This document shows positions 53,746 to 55,194 of a DNA stretch of 55,194 nt, in pieces. Position numbers and translations under genes: made by a program. The stretch covers positions 1 to 55,194 of the forward strand of contig JAHEEV010000018.1 in assembly GCA_024640505.1 (NCBI GenBank), written 5' to 3'. Within the stretch, counting starts at the first letter, position 1. Every line of letters starts with the position of its first letter. The notes under the pieces were generated by a model that was given only the letters and a program-made list of their open reading frames with translations, searched no databases and was not told where the DNA came from. The stretch is from Halieaceae bacterium (GTDB lineage Bacteria > Pseudomonadota > Gammaproteobacteria > Pseudomonadales > Halieaceae).

Positions 53746-55056
53746 TTAGCGACCCGTGGCTCGCAGGTTTTGCACGCTGAACAACTTGACCGGGTTCAGG
53801 GCGGGATCTACCTGGCCCTTGAACTGACCGGTGGTGCAGTGACCTGCCTGGACATCGACCATGGAGAACGCGTCGTCGATGGCAACACCGGTACCCCTGT
53901 TCTTGTCCATATGGTGGTCGGGATGCGCCTGGCCGATCAACCAGGATTTCCACAAATCGCCCTTGCGGTCATAGATCAGGGTCCGCGGCAAGGTAAACGT
54001 CTGGGCATCTACGTAATGCACGCGCTTGCTGATCGGGTGGTTCTCATCAACCGGGTCGGACTCGAGGATATACACCTTGCGCAGCTGCCAGGTGATATTG
54101 GGGAAACAGCCACCCTTACCGCTGAACTCCACAAACTGGTAGCCGTCACTTTCCTCAAACTCCGTGGACAGCACCATGTCATTGTGGTTATAGAAAGGAA
54201 GCAGCACGTTCTTGGTGCCCTTGTAAGTCCAGTTCATGTCCGAGATGCGCCCGTTATAGCCCTCGAAGTCCTCGATCATCAGGTCCGCCCCGAGGAAGGA
54301 GTCGGTGATCTGGCCGGAGGAGAGACGACGCACACGGCGCTGGAAACCGAGGTAGAGCCAGGTGTTATCACGTACCTGGTCATCGTCTGCCCGGTGAATC
54401 AGAAGCTGTGTGTTTTTCACATCGAAAGGCTCGAGTACCTGCACATAGATCCCGCGGAACAGGTCAGAGGGGTTGTCCGCAAACTCGGGCACGGGATCCT
54501 GGTTCACCCGGTGCTTGTAATTGAGGAAGTGGAAGTTGAACTTTAACGTACGTTCGACTTTCGCAGACTCCATGTCCCGGTACTTCCAGTAAAACGGGTA
54601 GATCGCGGCATTGTCACCCCAGTTGTAGCCATATTTATAGTTGAACGCCAGTTTCTCCCCGGCACGCGGATCATCGGTACTGGGTTCTTCCGGGAAAGGT
54701 CGCCCGGCAACAAAGCCGTTGATCTGGCCGCTCTCGTCACCGAGAGACACCTGACCCAGGCTCTTGCGTGTGGCTTCGACATAGTTGGGGTGCAAGTCGA
54801 ATGACGTGGTGTCGCCCACCTTGATGTCGAGCCAGCCGTCCTTCACCTGCTGAAAGATTGCCGGGTCCAGAATCTCCTGGAACTGGCCCACGTTACCCGA
54901 GTTGATGGTCATACCCGCGGAAAGTCCTGAAAATTGCGGCACGCTGTCACGGTAGGGATAAAAGGAGTTGTCCACATCCTCCGGGGTGGCGGCATAGGCC
55001 TGGCTTGCGCCCAGGGCCGTGGCCAGGGCGATACTTGCAAGATTTCGTTTAAACAT
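53746..55056 (-). CDS. DUF1329 family exported protein
   Basis: A 436-residue protein with a signal peptide (MFKRNLASIALATALGASQAYA, cut after AYA near 22). The mature part is the DUF1329 fold, related to LolA/LolB-type lipid carriers. DUF1329 genes regularly accompany DUF1302 genes in clusters for growth on hydrophobic compounds, and are proposed to help substrates cross the outer membrane. GAGGAG lies just upstream. The function is not established. Confidence 0.87.
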   Translation of the reverse strand: MFKRNLASIALATALGASQAYAATPEDVDNSFYPYRDSVPQFSGLSAGMTINSGNVGQFQEILDPAIFQQVKDGWLDIKVGDTTSFDLHPNYVEATRKSLGQVSLGDESGQINGFVAGRPFPEEPSTDDPRAGEKLAFNYKYGYNWGDNAAIYPFYWKYRDMESAKVERTLKFNFHFLNYKHRVNQDPVPEFADNPSDLFRGIYVQVLEPFDVKNTQLLIHRADDDQVRDNTWLYLGFQRRVRRLSSGQITDSFLGADLMIEDFEGYNGRISDMNWTYKGTKNVLLPFYNHNDMVLSTEFEESDGYQFVEFSGKGGCFPNITWQLRKVYILESDPVDENHPISKRVHYVDAQTFTLPRTLIYDRKGDLWKSWLIGQAHPDHHMDKNRGTGVAIDDAFSMVDVQAGHCTTGQFKGQVDPALNPVKLFSVQNLRATGR

Positions 55057-55083
55057 TCTGGTATCTCCTCGTTCTTATCTCGA

Positions 55084-55194
55084 TTAGAAACGGTAGCGGA
55101 TGGTGACCTGGAACTCGTCTTCTTGACTGGCACTGCCCAGGGGGCCCGAGCGGAAGCGGCCCAGGGGCTCGATGCCACTAAGGCCAACCGAGCC
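55084..55194 (-). CDS. DUF1302-type outer-membrane protein, C-terminal end only
   Basis: The last 36 codons of a protein entering from beyond the window edge (GSVGLSGIEPLGRFRSG ... FQVTIRYRF). The end in alternating hydrophobic residues with a final F is a beta-barrel insertion signal. With DUF1329 27 bases downstream, a DUF1302 beta-barrel is the likely identity, but most of the gene is not visible. Confidence 0.65.
   Translation of the reverse strand, partial: GSVGLSGIEPLGRFRSGPLGSASQEDEFQVTIRYRF

Noticed and set aside
53563-54546. Plus-strand open frame of 327 codons
   Set aside because: Antisense to DUF1329 and the isomerase gene, with no family resemblance.
1-55194. CRISPR arrays, insertion sequences, prophage, tRNA or rRNA genes
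   Set aside because: No regularly spaced direct repeats, transposase or integrase motifs, or RNA gene structures were seen on either strand.

Overview
The window is bacterial chromosome from a high-GC gammaproteobacterium, densely coded and with no tRNA, rRNA, CRISPR array, transposase or phage gene visible. The block nadB / rpoE-rseA-rseB-rseC-degP / lepA-lepB-DUF4845-rnc-era-recO follows the order known from Pseudomonas (algU-mucABCD-lepA). The Anr-type FNR regulator, complete cbb3 oxidase locus and aromatic-catabolism genes fit an aerobic to microaerobic heterotroph. A marine lineage such as Halieaceae/Cellvibrionales is a guess from gene content only.

Layout. 1-13353 (minus strand): stringent-response relA (cut by the window edge), cysM, acpS, recO, era, rnc, DUF4845, lepB and lepA, then after a terminator the sigma-E envelope-stress operon, which has a plausible sigma-E promoter of its own. 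13555-17633: nadB, the overlapping sdhE-ygfX pair, ygfZ and ung. 17659-23321 (minus): a tight, translationally coupled operon carrying a near-complete coenzyme F420 pathway (fno, cofE, cofD, cofC, two-domain fbiC), which is uncommon in Gammaproteobacteria. Divergent from it are an SDR and a PQQ-dependent dehydrogenase that overlap by 4 bases. 26475-31586: a 1307-residue DUF1631-GGDEF-EAL protein and a LuxR-type regulator.

31605-44272 is an oxygen-response region: hemN, the FNR/Anr regulator, a Yip1-family membrane protein, ccoNOQP, ccoGHIS, a TauE/SafE-like membrane protein with a His-rich tail, and an OmpW-type porin. Three FNR boxes, before hemN, the Yip1-cco operon and ompW, each sit about 41 bases upstream of the start predicted from a -10 element. 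That is the class II activation geometry, so the local Anr probably drives all three units.

44379-48044 holds a MliC-type lipoprotein, a second TauE/SafE permease, a cytochrome P450 and a peroxiredoxin. 48061-55194 (minus) is a catabolic operon: a DUF1302 outer-membrane protein (partial), DUF1329, a 2-hydroxychromene-2-carboxylate isomerase-like protein, two glutathione transferases, 2-keto-4-pentenoate hydratase, acylating acetaldehyde dehydrogenase and 4-hydroxy-2-oxovalerate aldolase, followed by an ABM-domain membrane protein. It encodes the lower meta-cleavage pathway to pyruvate and acetyl-CoA. The ring-cleavage enzyme and the substrate lie outside the window. REP-type palindromes sit on both sides of the acetaldehyde dehydrogenase gene.

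No gene-free stretch exceeds 300 bases. The larger gaps (13354-13618, 23322-23543, 43189-43461, 44176-44378, 45824-46079) hold the promoters, operators and repeats listed, except 45824-46079, where I see nothing clear.
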